A stretch of DNA of 35,980 nt. Origin: Gammaproteobacteria bacterium. GTDB taxonomy: Bacteria > Pseudomonadota > Gammaproteobacteria > Steroidobacterales > Steroidobacteraceae. The notes beneath the pieces are model-generated. The model ran no database searches and had not been told where the DNA came from. It was given only the letters and a program-made list of their open reading frames with translations. The translations under genes and the position numbers were made by a program. The stretch lies in contig VBNH01000064.1 of the NCBI GenBank assembly GCA_005878095.1, forward strand, positions 1 through 35,980, read 5' to 3'. Below, one piece after another: positions 35,055 to 35,980 of this stretch (positions are counted from its first letter, which is position 1; every line of letters starts with the position of its first letter).

Positions 35055-35980
35055 GCGGCGAAGGTCGCGGCCGGCCGAGGCTGCCCCGCCGCCGGCGCCA
35101 CGGCCTCGCGCTGCCTCGCGAACCACAGTTGCAACATCAGCAGCGAGAACAACACCTTGCTGTGCTTGCGCGCGCCCGAGAGATGCTCGCTTTGCAGCCG
35201 TGCGATCTGCGCCGCATCGAATATTCCCGCCTCGGCGATGCAACCTGCGGCGAGCGTGTCCTGCATGAGTGCCTGGAGCGGGCCGCGCAGCCAGCGTCCC
35301 ATCGGGGCCTCAAATCCCTGCTTGCGATGATTGATGACCGGCGCCGGCAGCCACTTCGCCGCGACCCGTTTCAGGATGCGCTTCTGATTGAGGCCACGAA
35401 GCTTGAGATTCGCCGGAATACTCATCACTTCCTCCACGAAGCGATGATCGAGATACGGCACACGCAGTTCCAGCGAGTGCCACATGCTCAGCCGGTCGGT
35501 GAGAGTGAGAATGTCGTCCGCCAGGTACCAGCGTAGATCGGTCTTGAGCGCGCGATCGACACTCGTCCCATTGCGAAAGCCGTCGAAGGTGTCCGTCAAA
35601 GTCGCGGCGGTGGCGGCAAGGTCCACCTGCGAGAGCGCGTCGCGCGAGTAGAGCCGCGCCCGCTCCGTTGCCGGCAAGGTGCTCATCGAGTCCTGGTAAC
35701 GGCCGGACGGCGGGGCGGACGAGGCGCGTGAGAATCTCTTCAGATGATCAACCAGGTCGCTCGAGGTCCGTGGCTCCGGAAGCCTGCGGATGAGCGGATC
35801 GACGACACGTTCGCGCAGCCATCGCGGCGCCCCAGCGTACGTGTCCCCGAGCCGCAGGCCGAGGTGGCGCCGGTAGCCGCCGAAGAGCTCATCACCGCCA
35901 AGGCCGGTCAACGCTACCTTGACGAAGCGGGCTGCCGCCTGACTGACGTAATAGCTTGGAATCACTGAATCGTCGGCAAA
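35051..35980 (-). CDS. asnB: Asparagine synthase (glutamine-hydrolysing), C-terminal part; N-terminus off window
   Basis: The visible 309 residues are the synthetase domain of a class II AsnB-type amidotransferase; the glutaminase domain and start lie beyond the right edge. Frame is open to the edge, beginning FADDSVIPSYYVS. Landmarks are the ATP-loop neighbour LTGLGGDELFGGYRRH, ADDILTLTDRLSMWHSLELRVPYLDHRFVEEV, and NQKRILKRVAAKWLP ... HRKQGFEAPMGRWLRGPL. AsnB-like proteins are common in EPS and PEP-CTERM loci, where they may amidate a sugar acid instead of aspartate. It is translationally coupled (ATGA) to the GT4 gene downstream. Confidence 0.9.
   Translation of the reverse strand, partial: FADDSVIPSYYVSQAAARFVKVALTGLGGDELFGGYRRHLGLRLGDTYAGAPRWLRERVVDPLIRRLPEPRTSSDLVDHLKRFSRASSAPPSGRYQDSMSTLPATERARLYSRDALSQVDLAATAATLTDTFDGFRNGTSVDRALKTDLRWYLADDILTLTDRLSMWHSLELRVPYLDHRFVEEVMSIPANLKLRGLNQKRILKRVAAKWLPAPVINHRKQGFEAPMGRWLRGPLQALMQDTLAAGCIAEAGIFDAAQIARLQSEHLSGARKHSKVLFSLLMLQLWFARQREAVAPAAGQPRPAATFAA

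Overview
The window is GC-rich, densely packed DNA from a Gammaproteobacterium. A glrK-lipoprotein-glrR operon, srkA, crcB-DUF190, a double PsiF protein and a PEP-CTERM-type EPS regulator together suggest a Nevskiales/Steroidobacterales-like lineage, but that placement is inference. I recognised no tRNA, rRNA, CRISPR array, IS element or transposase. Both ends cut a gene: an aldehyde dehydrogenase on the left and an asparagine synthase on the right.

Left part (1-9.5 kb): mostly minus-strand housekeeping and accessory genes. They are a 2-hydroxymuconic-semialdehyde-type aldehyde dehydrogenase (partial), a GFA-family zinc protein, a secreted double PsiF-repeat protein, a DUF885 lipoprotein metallopeptidase, plus-strand crcB-DUF190 (fluoride export), and a minus-strand run of M28 peptidase, crotonase (isomerase-like by its residues) and paaY. 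A small lipoprotein and the kinase SrkA follow; srkA diverges from galE with only 9 bp between the start codons.

Regulatory block (10.6-15.5 kb): a GlrK/QseE-like sensor kinase, a QseG-like lipoprotein and a GlrR/QseF-like sigma-54 activator form a tight plus-strand operon. It meets, tail to tail with a 4-bp overlap, a second sigma-54 activator of the PrsR type on the minus strand.

Glycan cluster (15.5-36 kb): visibly less GC-rich than the left part. A minus-strand operon runs from the Wzm/Wzt ABC exporter through nucleotide-sugar genes (SDR epimerase, RfbC-like epimerase, DUF4910 protein, RfbF-like cytidylyltransferase), a GT2 glycosyltransferase and the chain-starting sugar-phosphate transferase to the PrsR-like regulator. 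Divergent from wzm are a sugar C-methyltransferase and a GT4 enzyme. Then come a minus-strand GT4-GNAT pair, a plus-strand MBOAT/SGNH O-acylation pair, a methyltransferase, a secreted jelly-roll protein behind a strong candidate sigma-54 promoter, and a minus-strand AsnB-GT4 pair. Together these can make, decorate (C-methyl, O-acyl, amide) and export a polymer or O-antigen containing a branched or deoxy sugar. The PrsR-like activator is the best local candidate to drive the sigma-54 promoter at about 32.83 kb.

Most exciting lead: an EPS regulator of the exosortase/PEP-CTERM type sits, without its usual kinase PrsK and without any visible exosortase, inside an ABC-exported glycan locus. Its receiver has an altered acidic pocket. 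The same locus holds a secreted protein with a sigma-54 promoter and two matching upstream dyads (TGTCG-N8-CGAC[A/G]).
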